Positions 35,667 through 44,272 are shown, numbered from the stretch's first letter. The stretch: 64,000 nt of DNA from JACVRW01 sp963751835 (GCA_963751835.1 CAVVWD010000038.1:50503-114502); one strand, 5' to 3'. A program made the numbers and translations. The notes: generated by a model not told the origin, from the sequence alone.

Positions 35667-36121
35667 CAGCCGGAGTCCCAGAACTCGGTCGGGGTCGCCG
35701 GTTGCGACTGAGGCGCAGGTGCCGGCGCCGGGGCGGGGGCCGGGGCAGGCGCCGGGGCCGGAGCAGGGGCGGGCGCCGGGGCCGGAGCGGGCGCCGGGGC
35801 CGGAGCAGGCGCGGGAGCCGGCGAGGGCGCGGGAGCGCTGACCACCGTGGTCGCGGCCGCCGCGGCCGGTCCTGGCGCCGGTGAGGCCGGCGCGGCGGGC
35901 CGGCGCGGCGGCTTCGGCGGCTTACGCAGATCGGGCAGGCCGATCGCCTGCTCGAGCGCGAGAGCGCGGCCTTGAGCGGCCGGCTCCGGCGCCGGCGCAG
36001 CCGCGGGGGCAGCCCGCTTTGCCGGCTCTTCCTCCTCGCCCGTCAGATCGGCGGCCAGGTAGGACGCGCCGAACAGACTTGCGCAGGCGCCGCCCAGGGC
36101 TAGTGCCGTACCGATCCTCAT
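35666..36121 (-). CDS. Ala-Pro repeat protein with N-terminal hydrophobic segment
   Basis: A 151-residue protein. A short hydrophobic N-terminus (residues ~3-25, 'GTALALGGACASLFGASYLAA') can serve as signal or anchor. An acidic stretch and a 'LRKPPKPPRRP' basic patch follow. The second half is a nearly uninterrupted (Ala-Pro)n run of about 24 units (bases ~35715-35830, coded by tandem GC-rich copies), ending 'ATPTEFWDSG'. Such runs form extended rods spanning the cell wall. It overlaps the PKD gene upstream and the pseudokinase downstream, so all three are translated as a unit. Confidence 0.7.
   Translation of the reverse strand: MRIGTALALGGACASLFGASYLAADLTGEEEEPAKRAAPAAAPAPEPAAQGRALALEQAIGLPDLRKPPKPPRRPAAPASPAPGPAAAAATTVVSAPAPSPAPAPAPAPAPAPAPAPAPAPAPAPAPAPAPAPAPAPQSQPATPTEFWDSG
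35715..35832. repeat. GC-rich tandem repeat coding (Ala-Pro)n
   Basis: Near-identical units of the type GGCGCCGGGGCCGGAGCAGG are repeated in tandem here within the Ala-Pro protein gene. Copy number is likely to vary between strains through slippage. Confidence 0.7.
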
Positions 36122-36663
36122 GGCGCTGGGCAGGCGGTCGGCTTCTTGGCACCCGGCGCCAGGCAGAGATCCACCCGTTTCGGTGCAGCGCCACGACGCA
36201 TCGTGAACGTCGTGTGCTTACCGAGGAATCCCGGCTTCGTCACGGTGATGACGATCTTAATGCCAGGCCTGAAACCGCGCTCGAGCTTCTTGAAGCGGAG
36301 CGATTTGCCCTTGCCCTGCTTGATCGTCTTCTTCTTCGGGCAGCCCTTGCCCTTACAGCTGACGACGATGCTCGTGCCCGCGGGGGCGCGGACAAGCAGA
36401 CGCCGGAGCCGTGTGATCTTCCCGCGCAGGCTGCCCTTGATGTCGATGGTGACGCCGCTCAGGAGCGCGAGCGGACGCGAGCGGACGGTCAGCACGCCCG
36501 ACGCAACCGCGGTCGCTCCCTTCGAATCGGTCACGCGCAGGCGGATCGTACGGGGCCCCGGGCTGGCGTAGGTGGCGAACACGAGCGGTCCGGACGCATC
36601 GTCGAACGCACCGTCGCCGTCGAGGTCCCACGTGCTGAGCCGCGATCGGTCCGTCGGGATCAA
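36118..36663 (-). CDS. PKD-repeat surface protein, C-terminal part (after frameshift)
   Basis: This frame carries the end of the last PKD domain ('STWDLDGDGAFDDASG', 'RTIRLRVTDSKG') and a basic Lys/Cys C-terminal domain with 'VSCKGKGCPKKK', 'GFRPGIKIVITVTKPG' and 'RVDLCLAPG'. That tail is the usual C-terminus of secreted proteins in Thermoleophilia. It has no credible start of its own: the first residues continue the PKD domain encoded in the other frame up to about 36640. The whole locus 36118-38644 is 3n+1 nt long, so one extra base separates the two parts. The stop overlaps the Ala-Pro gene by 4 nt. Confidence 0.7.
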   Translation of the reverse strand: MIPTDRSRLSTWDLDGDGAFDDASGPLVFATYASPGPRTIRLRVTDSKGATAVASGVLTVRSRPLALLSGVTIDIKGSLRGKITRLRRLLVRAPAGTSIVVSCKGKGCPKKKTIKQGKGKSLRFKKLERGFRPGIKIVITVTKPGFLGKHTTFTMRRGAAPKRVDLCLAPGAKKPTACPAP

Positions 36664-38644
36664 TGGAAGACGAGGAGATCGTGGCCGGCTCGCCTACGAA
36701 CGGGCTCTCGGGGGCGACCCTGAATCCCGCCTGCGGCGGGGCGTTGACGACGACGGTCGTCGTCACGATCGCAAAGCCGCCGCCTGCCTCCTCGACCCTG
36801 AGTGCGACTGTCTTCGGGCCCGCGCTCCCGAACGCGTGCGAGACAGAGCCGCCACTCGCGTTGGCCTCGAACGGTGTCGCCGGATTGAAGTCGAAGTCCC
36901 ACTGCATGCTTGCGATTGCCTTCCCGGTCGGGCTGGACGCCGAGCCGTTGAAGGTGACGGCCTGCCCCGGCAGCGGAGCCGAGGGAGCGAAGTTGATTCC
37001 ACCGGTGGGGATCGTGGTCTGGACGATCACATTCCGCGTGACCTTGCGAGTGATGCCGCCGGTGTCCGTCACCCACAGTTGGACCGGATGCCCCGGGTTC
37101 GTGTTGGCGGTCAGGAACTTGTGTTTCGCGCTGAGCCCTGTCTCGCCCGGCTCGCAGAAGGTGGTGTCGCCGTCGAGGTTCCATGAGTACGTCAGAGCGC
37201 TGGCGGAGTCGACGGCATCGGGATCGGAAGAGATCGAGGAGAAGGTCGTCTCCTGGTTGATGATCGGCGTGAGCGGCTCGAACACGAAGTTGGGGGTCGG
37301 AGGCGTGTTGACCCGGAACGACAACGTCGTGGTGGCCTGGGCGCCGTCGGAGTCCGTGACCCGTAGGCCGACGGTTCTCGGGCCGGCGGGATAGCCTGCG
37401 GCAGGGGACGGGACGTTCGCGCCAGGGAGCTCGTAGCTGCCGTTGTTATCGAGGTCCCACGCGAACGTAAGGTTGCCGGGCTCGGTGTCCGAGGACCCCG
37501 GCGAGGCGGGCGTGCCGGCGAGCGCCGGGCAACCGGTTGCGGGCGGGACCCCCGCAATCGCGGGCACCTGGCCCGACGTGAAAACAAAAGCTTGGCCCGC
37601 CAGCGGCACGGTGTGCCGCTGCCCGGTTTCCGCCTGGGTGTTCAGGATGCCGATCCCCGCCGTGGGCAGCGCGTTGATCCGGACGGTCCTGGTCGTCGAG
37701 TGCGACGCGCCGCTCGAGTCCTCGACCCGAACGCCGACCGTCTTGTTACCGGCCGTCGGGAAGGAGCGCGCGACCGTCGTCCCGCTGCCGTCGTTGAACT
37801 GGCCGTTGCCATCCAGGTCCCAGTCCGTCCTGACGATCGTGCCGTTCCCGTTCGGATCGGTCGACGTCGAGACGAAGTTGACCGTCTCGTTGACATCCGG
37901 GACCGACGGCGTGACCGGGTTGGTCCCCGCGAAGGTGAAGTTCGCGGCCGGGGGAGAGTTGTTGAAGACGGGAACCGTCCGACTCGTCGTTCGCTGAACG
38001 CCGTCGCTGTCAGTCACCCGAAGGCGGACCGTCTTGTCGCCGCCGGTCGGGAAGCTGAACTGCTCTGAGGCGTCGCTGCCGTCGTCGAACGCGCCGTCGT
38101 TGTCGAGATCCCACGCATGTGAGACGGCTCCCTCGGGGTCGGACGAGTTCGACGTGAAGGTGACCGGCTGGTTGGGATTGGGATTCGCCGGCGAGAAGCC
38201 GAACGACGCGGTCGGCGCCGCGTTCACGCGCAGCGTCTTGGTAACGGTTCCGATCTCGCCTCCGGGCGAGTCGGTCGCGGTGAGGGTCACTGTCTTCGTG
38301 CCTGCGCTCCCGTACGAGTGCGAGGTGCTCTGTCCGCTTCCGCTCGTGTTATCGCCGAAGGTCCAGGCGAAGGTATGGGTGTCGCCGGTGTCCGGATCCG
38401 TGACGGTGCCGGAGAAGGTCACGCTCTGGCCGACCTCCGGAACGGTGTCCGAGATCGTGAAGTCCGCGACGGGCGGCGCCGCCATCACGATCTGGGCAGC
38501 CACGAGCGCGAGCGCCGACACGGCCAGCAGGCCGGCCGTCGCTTTGAAGCGCCTCGGCGCCCGTCGGGGCACCACCGTTTCCTTGCCCGCCGCATGTCGG
38601 CGGACCCAGGTCATCAACTGCTTCGCCGGGGACTGGCGAATCAT
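36353..38644 (-). CDS. PKD-repeat surface protein, N-terminal part (frameshifted)
   Basis: A long secreted protein. Residues 1-57 hold a charged start and a signal/anchor helix ('GLLAVSALALVAAQIVMAA'). Then come about seven PKD domains of 85-105 residues, each with 'W(D/T)(L/F)(D/G)(N/G)DG' and 'T(V/I)(R/T)LRVTDS'. The frame is meaningful to about 36640 ('SIDPDGPIA'); after that it runs out of phase to 36353 with no similarity, while the +1 frame continues the domain at 36633 onward. PKD arrays are usually rigid adhesive stalks. ATG 38644 has a GGGGTGA-type ribosome site. The gene probably starts the minus-strand operon ending with the pseudokinase. Confidence 0.78.
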   Translation of the reverse strand: MIRQSPAKQLMTWVRRHAAGKETVVPRRAPRRFKATAGLLAVSALALVAAQIVMAAPPVADFTISDTVPEVGQSVTFSGTVTDPDTGDTHTFAWTFGDNTSGSGQSTSHSYGSAGTKTVTLTATDSPGGEIGTVTKTLRVNAAPTASFGFSPANPNPNQPVTFTSNSSDPEGAVSHAWDLDNDGAFDDGSDASEQFSFPTGGDKTVRLRVTDSDGVQRTTSRTVPVFNNSPPAANFTFAGTNPVTPSVPDVNETVNFVSTSTDPNGNGTIVRTDWDLDGNGQFNDGSGTTVARSFPTAGNKTVGVRVEDSSGASHSTTRTVRINALPTAGIGILNTQAETGQRHTVPLAGQAFVFTSGQVPAIAGVPPATGCPALAGTPASPGSSDTEPGNLTFAWDLDNNGSYELPGANVPSPAAGYPAGPRTVGLRVTDSDGAQATTTLSFRVNTPPTPNFVFEPLTPIINQETTFSSISSDPDAVDSASALTYSWNLDGDTTFCEPGETGLSAKHKFLTANTNPGHPVQLWVTDTGGITRKVTRNVIVQTTIPTGGINFAPSAPLPGQAVTFNGSASSPTGKAIASMQWDFDFNPATPFEANASGGSVSHAFGSAGPKTVALRVEEAGGGFAIVTTTVVVNAPPQAGFRVAPESPFVGEPATISSSSIDPDGPIAAQHVGPRRRRCVRRCVRTARVRHLRQPGAPYDPPARDRFEGSDRGCVGRADRPLASARAPERRHHRHQGQPAREDHTAPASACPRPRGHEHRRQL

Positions 38645-38736
38645 TCGGGGGTCACCCCCTTGGGCCAGGGTTCTACGCAGTCCAGACTAACCCGCATCTT
38701 GTACCCAACGCAAGCATGTGCGGGGTGTGAAAAAGG

Positions 38737-40323
38737 TCACATTCGCGCGGATTGGGCAACGCGCGCGGCGCCCAGGCACACGCCGGTGAGGGCGAGGAGC
38801 GCCAGCGCGAGCCAGAAAGAGGAATCACCAAACGGAGAAGACTCGTGCTCGGTCAGTTTTATTCCAAGGTCATCGAGCGGGGACGGCTCGATTGGCGCGT
38901 TCGCGTGCGCTCCCGGGTTCGATGCGGCGGCCGGCCGGGGCCGTGAGCTTCGGCCGCTCGACTCGGTGGTCGGCGAGGGCCGCTCGGTCGCCAGGGCGCC
39001 CTCTCGCGTCTCGGCGCCGGCGCCCCCGCCGGTGCTCGGGGCCGGGCGCGGCGCCGCTGCACTGCTGAAGCGCGAGCTGCCCTCGGTGAGAGCGGCCTGA
39101 CCGCGGGTAGCGGCGCCGTCACTGCTGACGCGTCCCTCGACGTACGACGATTGCGCCGCGCTCGCGGCTTCAGGGGCGGCCGCGGGCGTCTCGGCGGGAG
39201 GAGCCGCGGCGGTCGATGGCGGAGCGGCGGGCGAGGCCGGGGCCTCGACGGGCGTTTCGCCCACAGAGGCCTCCTGCGTGGTCGCCGCGTGCTGCAAGGC
39301 GCGTTGCAGCTGCGAGCCGCCCATGCAGTTCTCGAGGCAGTCCGCGTCCTGGTACTGGAAGATCGTCTGAAGGGTGGCGCCGATGTTGGCGGCCAGCGTC
39401 GCGAGCCAGCCGATGACGCCGTCCGGGCCGCCTGAGCCCGTCGAGGAGCCGGCAGATTGGTTCGTGCCCTGGGCCTGGTTGACCGTCTGCGTCGCCGAGG
39501 CGCCGTGGCATTCCTCCCGGCAGCTCTCCTGGGACTGCCAGACGAGCTGCATCGTCTCCGACATGTTCAGCGCGAGCGCAAAGGCCGCGCTGATGGCCTC
39601 GGCAGTCTGGGTCGTCTGCGACGTCTGTGACGCGAACTGGGTCTGTGTCGTGTCGTAGCAAAAGGCCACGCAGCCGATCTGCATCTGCCAGACGAATTGG
39701 AACGTCCGGCTCTCGTTCAGGGCCATTGCCCCGCCGCTGTCGCCCGTCCCGACGGCACTCGCGTTCTGGGTCGTCTCAGACTGCTGTACCGCCTCCTGCG
39801 TCTGGCTCGTCCCGTTGCAGTACCTCTGGCAGCCGCGCTGGACCTGCAGGATCACTTGCAGCACCGTGCTCAGGTTTTGCGCGACTCCGACCTCCGTCTC
39901 GGGGGGCGGTTCGGGCGTGCCGGCCGGCGGCGGTTCGGATTCCGTCGGAGGAGGCTCTCCAGCGGGAGGCTCGTCCGCAGGCGGCGGTGGTTCGGCCTCG
40001 GGGTCCGGCGGAGGCGACTCCACCGGAGGCGGCGGATCGACAGGCGGATCAGCCGGCTGCGCAGGCGGTTCGACCGGTGACGGCTCGACGGGCGGCGCCT
40101 CAGCCGGCGGCGGACCCTCGGCCCCGGGCTCCGTCGCCTGGGGTGGTTCCGCGGCAGGCTCGGCCACCGAGCCCTCCGGCGCTTCGGTTGCCGCCGGGAC
40201 TGCCGCCTCGGCCGCGCCATCGGGCGCCGCCAGGACGGCGGCAGCGTCCTGGGCCGACACGACGGGAGCTGCGATCGCGCAGGCGGCGACCGCCGCAAGC
40301 AGGACGAGGAGCGCGGGCAGCAT
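38737..40323 (-). CDS. Secreted Gln/Thr-rich protein with Cys-pair repeats
   Basis: A 528-residue protein (ATG 40323, preceded by TAGGAG at 7 nt; the open frame to 40419 lacks a site). Signal peptide 'LPALLVLLAAVAACAIAAPVVSA'. Residues ~30-140 are Pro/Glu/Ala-rich. Then come four repeats of about 50 residues, each starting with a hydrophobic-Gln segment ('LQVILQVQ', 'FQFVWQMQ', 'MQLVWQSQ', 'LQTIFQYQ') followed by C-x3-C and a 'TSQTQ..QQ..TTQ' tract. The C-terminus has a Pro/Ala stretch and a transmembrane helix near residues 505-525. The layout (signal, wall-spanning linker, repeats, anchor) indicates a surface protein. Similar C-x3-C units occur in the giant neighbour upstream. No family is recognised. 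Confidence 0.7.
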   Translation of the reverse strand: MLPALLVLLAAVAACAIAAPVVSAQDAAAVLAAPDGAAEAAVPAATEAPEGSVAEPAAEPPQATEPGAEGPPPAEAPPVEPSPVEPPAQPADPPVDPPPPVESPPPDPEAEPPPPADEPPAGEPPPTESEPPPAGTPEPPPETEVGVAQNLSTVLQVILQVQRGCQRYCNGTSQTQEAVQQSETTQNASAVGTGDSGGAMALNESRTFQFVWQMQIGCVAFCYDTTQTQFASQTSQTTQTAEAISAAFALALNMSETMQLVWQSQESCREECHGASATQTVNQAQGTNQSAGSSTGSGGPDGVIGWLATLAANIGATLQTIFQYQDADCLENCMGGSQLQRALQHAATTQEASVGETPVEAPASPAAPPSTAAAPPAETPAAAPEAASAAQSSYVEGRVSSDGAATRGQAALTEGSSRFSSAAAPRPAPSTGGGAGAETREGALATERPSPTTESSGRSSRPRPAAASNPGAHANAPIEPSPLDDLGIKLTEHESSPFGDSSFWLALALLALTGVCLGAARVAQSARM

Positions 40324-40425
40324 GCCCGCGCTCCTACCCCCTGAGGACACTGCGGAGGTTGCCCCTCGGCGGCCAGACGGCCGCCGAGGGGTACCGGTTG
40401 AGCGGGTTTCCACGCTCATGCTCGC

Positions 40426-42252
40426 TTAGCTGCGAGACCTCCTGCCCTTCTTGCCACGCCGAGCCTTCTTGCCACGCTTGGCCTTCTTGCCACGCTTGGC
40501 CTTCTTGCTCTTGGCGCGCTTGCCGGCCTTCTTCTTGGCCGACGCGGTGGCGACGAAGCTCGACGCCAGCGCCGCCGCGGCCCCGGCCGACTGGCCGGAA
40601 CCCGCTGCGGACTGGGACGACTGCGAACCGCCACTGCCGGACCCGTTGCTGGATCCGTTGCCGCTGCCGCCGCTGTTGCCATTGCTCTCCTCGGACGAAT
40701 CACTGCCGCCCGTGGCCGAGTTCGTGGCGTCCTGCTCGGCGTTGGCCTCCGATTCCGCATCCTGCTCGGTATCGGCATCCTGCTCGAGATACTGAGCCTG
40801 CTCGTCGCCGCCGTCCTGGGACTGGTCGGCGTTCTGCTCGGTCTCCGCCTCGTTAGAGGCCGATGACTCGGCTTCGTTCTCGAGATCCTGGTCAGCGTCG
40901 CCGCCCAGGGCCACGTTCGTGGCGTCCTGATCGGCGTTGGCCTCCGAGTCCGCATCCTGATCGGTCTCGGCGTCCTGGTCGAGCCACTGACCCTGAGCCG
41001 AACCGCCGCACAGGTACAGGCAATCGCTCTCGATCGACTGGTCCTGGGAGGCGTTCTGCTCCGTCTCGGCCTCGTTCTTCGCCGACGAGTCGGCGTCGTT
41101 GTCGAGGTCCTGGTCAGCGTCGCCGAAGAGGCCGGCCACGTTGGTGGCGTCCTGCTCGGCGTTCGCGTCCGAGTCCGCATCCTGCTCGGTCTTGGACTCC
41201 TGCTCGAGCCACTGACCCTGAGCCGAACCGCCACACAGGAACTTGCAGCCATCGGAGATGGACTGCGACTGGTCGGCGTTCTGCTCGGTCTCTGCCTCGT
41301 TCTTCGCCGACGAGTCAGCCGAGTTCTCGGCGTCCTGGTCAGCGCTGCCAATCAGGCCGCCCACGTTGGTGGCGTCCTGCTTGGCGTCGGCGTCCGAGTC
41401 CGCGTCCTGCTTGGTCTCGGACTTCTGCTCGAGCCACTGACCCTGAGCGTGACCGCCGCAGAGGAACTCGCAGCCACCCTCGATGCTCTGAGACTGGCTT
41501 GCGTTCTGCTCGGTCTCGGCCTCGTTCTTCGCCGACGAGTCGGCGGAGTTGTCGAGGTCCTGGTCAGCGCTGCCAATCAGGCCGCCCACGTTGGTGGCGT
41601 ACTGGTCGGCGTCGGCGTCCGAGTCCGCGTCCTGCTTGGTCTCGGACTTCTGCTCGAGCCACTGACCCTGAGCGTGGCCGCCACACAGGAACTTGCAGCC
41701 ATCAGAGATGACCTGCTCCTGGGAAGCGTTCTGCTCGGTCTCAGCCTCGTTCTTCGCCGACGAATCGGCGGAGTTCTCGGCGTCCTGGTCAGCGCTGCCA
41801 ATCAGGCCGCCCGCGTTGGTGGCGTCCTGGTTGGCATCGGCGTCCGAGTCCGCGTCCTGCTTGGTCTCGGAATCCTGCTCGAGCCACTGACCCTGAGCCG
41901 AACCGCCACACAGGAACTTGCAGCCATCGAAGATGGCCTGGTACTGGTCGGCGTTCTGCTCGGTCTCGGCCTCGTTCTTCGCCGACGAATCGGCGGAGTT
42001 GTCGAGGTCCTGGTCAGCGCTGCCGATCAGACCGCCCACGTTGGTGGCGTACTGGTCGGCGTCGGCCTCGGAGTCCGCATCCTGCTTGGTCTCGGAGTCC
42101 TGATCGATCTTCTGAGCCTGGACGGAACCGCCACAGAGCTTCTCGCAGTCGGACTCAACGTCCTGAGTCCTGACTGGCGTTCTGCTCGGTCTCGGCCTCG
42201 TTCTTGGCGTCAGAGTCGGCCTCGTTCTCGGCCTCCTGGTCAGCGTCGCCAT
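40426..42252 (-). CDS. Giant acidic repeat surface protein, C-terminal part (after frameshift)
   Basis: The coding part starts near 42175. It contains six repeats of about 75 residues, each with a C-x3-CGG unit ('CKFLCGG', 'CEFLCGG', 'CLYLCGG'), 'AQGQWLEQ', a 'SETKQDADSDADA' run, 'ATNVGGLIGSADQDLDNSADSSAKNEAETEQNA'-type blocks, then a Ser/Gly linker, a short hydrophobic stretch ('GAAAALASSFVATASA') and a strongly basic tail of KRAKSKKAKRG/KKARRG repeats. It is the continuation of the frame 42155-43780: joining them by one base restores the repeat 'EQNASQDQDVESDC'. Residues before that (Arg/Thr-rich) are out of frame. An acidic rod with a basic end suggests binding to wall polymers or nucleic acid outside the cell. 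Confidence 0.7.
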   Translation of the reverse strand: MATLTRRPRTRPTLTPRTRPRPSRTPVRTQDVESDCEKLCGGSVQAQKIDQDSETKQDADSEADADQYATNVGGLIGSADQDLDNSADSSAKNEAETEQNADQYQAIFDGCKFLCGGSAQGQWLEQDSETKQDADSDADANQDATNAGGLIGSADQDAENSADSSAKNEAETEQNASQEQVISDGCKFLCGGHAQGQWLEQKSETKQDADSDADADQYATNVGGLIGSADQDLDNSADSSAKNEAETEQNASQSQSIEGGCEFLCGGHAQGQWLEQKSETKQDADSDADAKQDATNVGGLIGSADQDAENSADSSAKNEAETEQNADQSQSISDGCKFLCGGSAQGQWLEQESKTEQDADSDANAEQDATNVAGLFGDADQDLDNDADSSAKNEAETEQNASQDQSIESDCLYLCGGSAQGQWLDQDAETDQDADSEANADQDATNVALGGDADQDLENEAESSASNEAETEQNADQSQDGGDEQAQYLEQDADTEQDAESEANAEQDATNSATGGSDSSEESNGNSGGSGNGSSNGSGSGGSQSSQSAAGSGQSAGAAAALASSFVATASAKKKAGKRAKSKKAKRGKKAKRGKKARRGKKGRRSRS

Positions 42253-43780
42253 GGAAGGCGGCGTTGGTCAGGTCCTGATCGGCGTCGGCGTCCGAGTCCG
42301 CGTCCTGCTTGGTCTCGGAATCCTGGTCGATCGACTGAGCGCCCACGCCGAACTGCTCGGCGTTCTGCTCGGTCTCGGCGTCGTTCTTGGCCTCGGAGTC
42401 AGCCTCGTTGTCGGCGTCCTGAGTTGCCTCGGACCCGGCTGAGTTGACACCGCTCTGATCGGCGTCGGCGTCCGAGTCCGCGTCCTGCTCGGTCTCGGAA
42501 TCCTGGTCGATCTCCTGCTTCGCGCCATCCTCCTGGAAGGCGTTCTGCTCGGTCTCGGCCTCGTTCTTTGCCTCGGAATCGGCCTCGTTGTCGAGGTCCT
42601 GGTCGGCGGAGCTACTGCCGCCGCCCACATAGTCGCCACCAACCTCGACGGGCACGTTGGCGTTCACGCCGTTCTGCTTGGCGTTCGCCTCGGAGTCCGC
42701 GTCCTGGTCGGTGTCGGAGTCCTGCTTGATCGACTGAGCCTCGCCGCCCAACTGCTCGGCGTTCTGCTCAGTTTCGGCCTCGTTACTCGCCTCAGATTCG
42801 GCTGAGTTGTCGAGGTCCTGATCCGCCGAGCTGTCGCCGCCGTAGACGTTCTTGCCGCCGATCGTGACCGGCACGTTCGCGTTGACGCCGTTCTGGTGGG
42901 CATTCGCCTCAGAGTCGGCATCCTGCTCGGTGTCGGAGTCCTGCTCGATCGACTGGGCAGCTCCGCCCTGGAAGGCGTTCTGCTCGGTCTCGGCCTCGTT
43001 ACTCGCCTCAGATTCGGCTGAGTTGTCGAGGTCCTGGTCTGCCGAACTGTCGCCAGCGTATGCATTCTTGCCAGCGATCGTGACCGGCACGTTCGCATTG
43101 ACACCGTTCTGCTTGGCATTCGCCTCAGACTTGGCGTCCTGGTCCGTGTTCGAGTCCTGATCGACCGACTGCGCGCCGCCTACCTGATCGGCGTTCTGGT
43201 CGGTGTCGGCATTGTTGCTGGCGTCCGAGTCCGCGCGGTTGCGCAGCGTCTGCGTCGCAGAGCTGTCGCCGGCGTGCACGTCCCCGCCACCGATGTTCAC
43301 CGACACGTTCGCGTTCACGCCGTTCTGATGCGCGTTCGCTTCCGAGTCAGCGTCCTGTTCGGTGTAGGAGTCCTGCTCAACCGACTGTGCGCCACCGCCG
43401 GACTGACTGGCATTCTGCTCAGTCTCGGCATAGTTGTTCGCGGATGACGATGCGGAGTTGCTCAGATTCTGTGTCGCTGAGCTGTCGCCGCCGTAAACGT
43501 TGTAGCCGCCGACGTTCACTTGAACATTGGCGTTTACCGCGTTCTGGTTGGCATTCGCATCGGAATCAGCGGTCTGCACAGTGTCGGAGTTCTGTGAGAC
43601 TGACTGCAGCCCAGGCGCCGACTGTGATTGTCCGGCGTTCTGGGCGGTGGTACTGCCATTGGAGGCCTGGGATCCGCCCGCATTGCCTGCCGACTGGTCA
43701 GCGGACTGCGCGAACGCAGGCGCTGCCGAAACGGCGATCAGCAATACGACGCTGAAACCCAGAGCGAGGAGTTTCCTCAC
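42155..43780 (-). CDS. Giant acidic repeat surface protein, N-terminal part
   Basis: GTG 43780 with a strong GAGAGGAGGGGG site. The signal peptide is 'LLALGFSVVLLIAVSAAPAFA' (cleavage near residue 26). Then come five full and two partial repeats of about 65 residues built from 'GVNANVPVTIGGKNVYGGDS', 'SADQDLDNSAESEASNEAETEQNA' and 'AQSIEQDSDTEQDADSEANA' blocks. Composition is extreme (Asp, Glu, Asn, Gln, Ala, Ser), with regular Q-N-A/N-x-A spacing reminiscent of curlin-like beta-solenoids. The frame ends 'EQNASQDSGR' at 42155, where TCAGGAC is tandemly duplicated in the DNA; the +1 frame carries the rest. The intact product would have about 1118 residues. No named family is recognised. Confidence 0.72.
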   Translation of the reverse strand: MRKLLALGFSVVLLIAVSAAPAFAQSADQSAGNAGGSQASNGSTTAQNAGQSQSAPGLQSVSQNSDTVQTADSDANANQNAVNANVQVNVGGYNVYGGDSSATQNLSNSASSSANNYAETEQNASQSGGGAQSVEQDSYTEQDADSEANAHQNGVNANVSVNIGGGDVHAGDSSATQTLRNRADSDASNNADTDQNADQVGGAQSVDQDSNTDQDAKSEANAKQNGVNANVPVTIAGKNAYAGDSSADQDLDNSAESEASNEAETEQNAFQGGAAQSIEQDSDTEQDADSEANAHQNGVNANVPVTIGGKNVYGGDSSADQDLDNSAESEASNEAETEQNAEQLGGEAQSIKQDSDTDQDADSEANAKQNGVNANVPVEVGGDYVGGGSSSADQDLDNEADSEAKNEAETEQNAFQEDGAKQEIDQDSETEQDADSDADADQSGVNSAGSEATQDADNEADSEAKNDAETEQNAEQFGVGAQSIDQDSETKQDADSDADADQDLTNAAFHGDADQEAENEADSDAKNEAETEQNASQDSGR

Positions 43781-44272
43781 CGGCCCCCTCCTCTCGAGTG
43801 ATCGGGTTTGAACCAATAGCGGGCGCAGCGCGCGCCCGCCGGGCTCTGAGGGCCAGGCCCGGCATATCGATAGACAGCGACCTCGGGGCAAGCCCGGGTC
43901 TTGAGCGGAGGCATGACCGTTCTCCGACGATCTGGCGCATGCGGCCGCTCCGTTGTGAGTGTCGAATCAATGGTGTTGCTTCGCGCGCAACGGCCGAACC
44001 CACGTCCCGACAGCGGCCTCCTCGAGTGATGAGGAGCACCGTGTGCCGGGCAGGTGGGTGAGGGCCAGAGTGTCACGCGCTTTGTGCGAACAGACGTAGG
44101 GGCCAGTCCGTTCGCTTGACCAGTGTGCGCCCGCCGCCGCCGTTGCCGCAAGACCCGGGGCCGTTTACGCAGTCGAGCCTCGCGGAAAAATGAGGCCCCA
44201 ATTTGCGAAATTCCGCAAACGCCCCAAACCAGGGCGACTATTCGGAGAAAGGCGCCGCTGTGGACGTTTGAT
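43781..44272. other. Non-coding region between surface-gene cluster and recombinase
   Basis: A 492-bp region without a credible gene. It probably holds the promoter of the giant repeat gene on the minus strand (strong ribosome site at 43783-43793). It also contains CTCCTC...GAGGAG (about 44015-44034), a possible hairpin, and an AT-rich patch 44185-44220 with the palindrome TTTGCGAAATTCCGCAAA just past the recombinase stop. It is less GC-rich than its surroundings in that patch. Confidence 0.5.
44202..44219. repeat. AT-rich palindrome next to recombinase gene
   Basis: TTTGCG-AAATTC-CGCAAA is an 18-bp near-palindrome; AATTTGCGAAATT (44200-44212) overlaps it. It lies 54 nt past the stop of the double-resolvase gene in otherwise GC-rich DNA. 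It could be a recombination (res-like) or regulatory site; as a terminator it lacks a T run. Confidence 0.35.

Noticed and set aside
35531..35884. Gly/Arg-rich plus-strand frame opposite the Ala-Pro protein
   Set aside because: It is the antisense of the (Ala-Pro)n repeat and has no start context.
40863..41711. Plus-strand frames opposite the giant repeat gene, including 41449-42447
   Set aside because: They mirror the repeat periodicity of the minus-strand gene and lack ribosome sites; the minus strand has signal peptide, ribosome site and coherent repeats.
40426..43780. CRISPR array suggested by regular repeats at about 200-bp spacing
   Set aside because: The repeats are long, in frame and diverge as protein repeats do; there are no short identical repeats with unique spacers and no cas genes.
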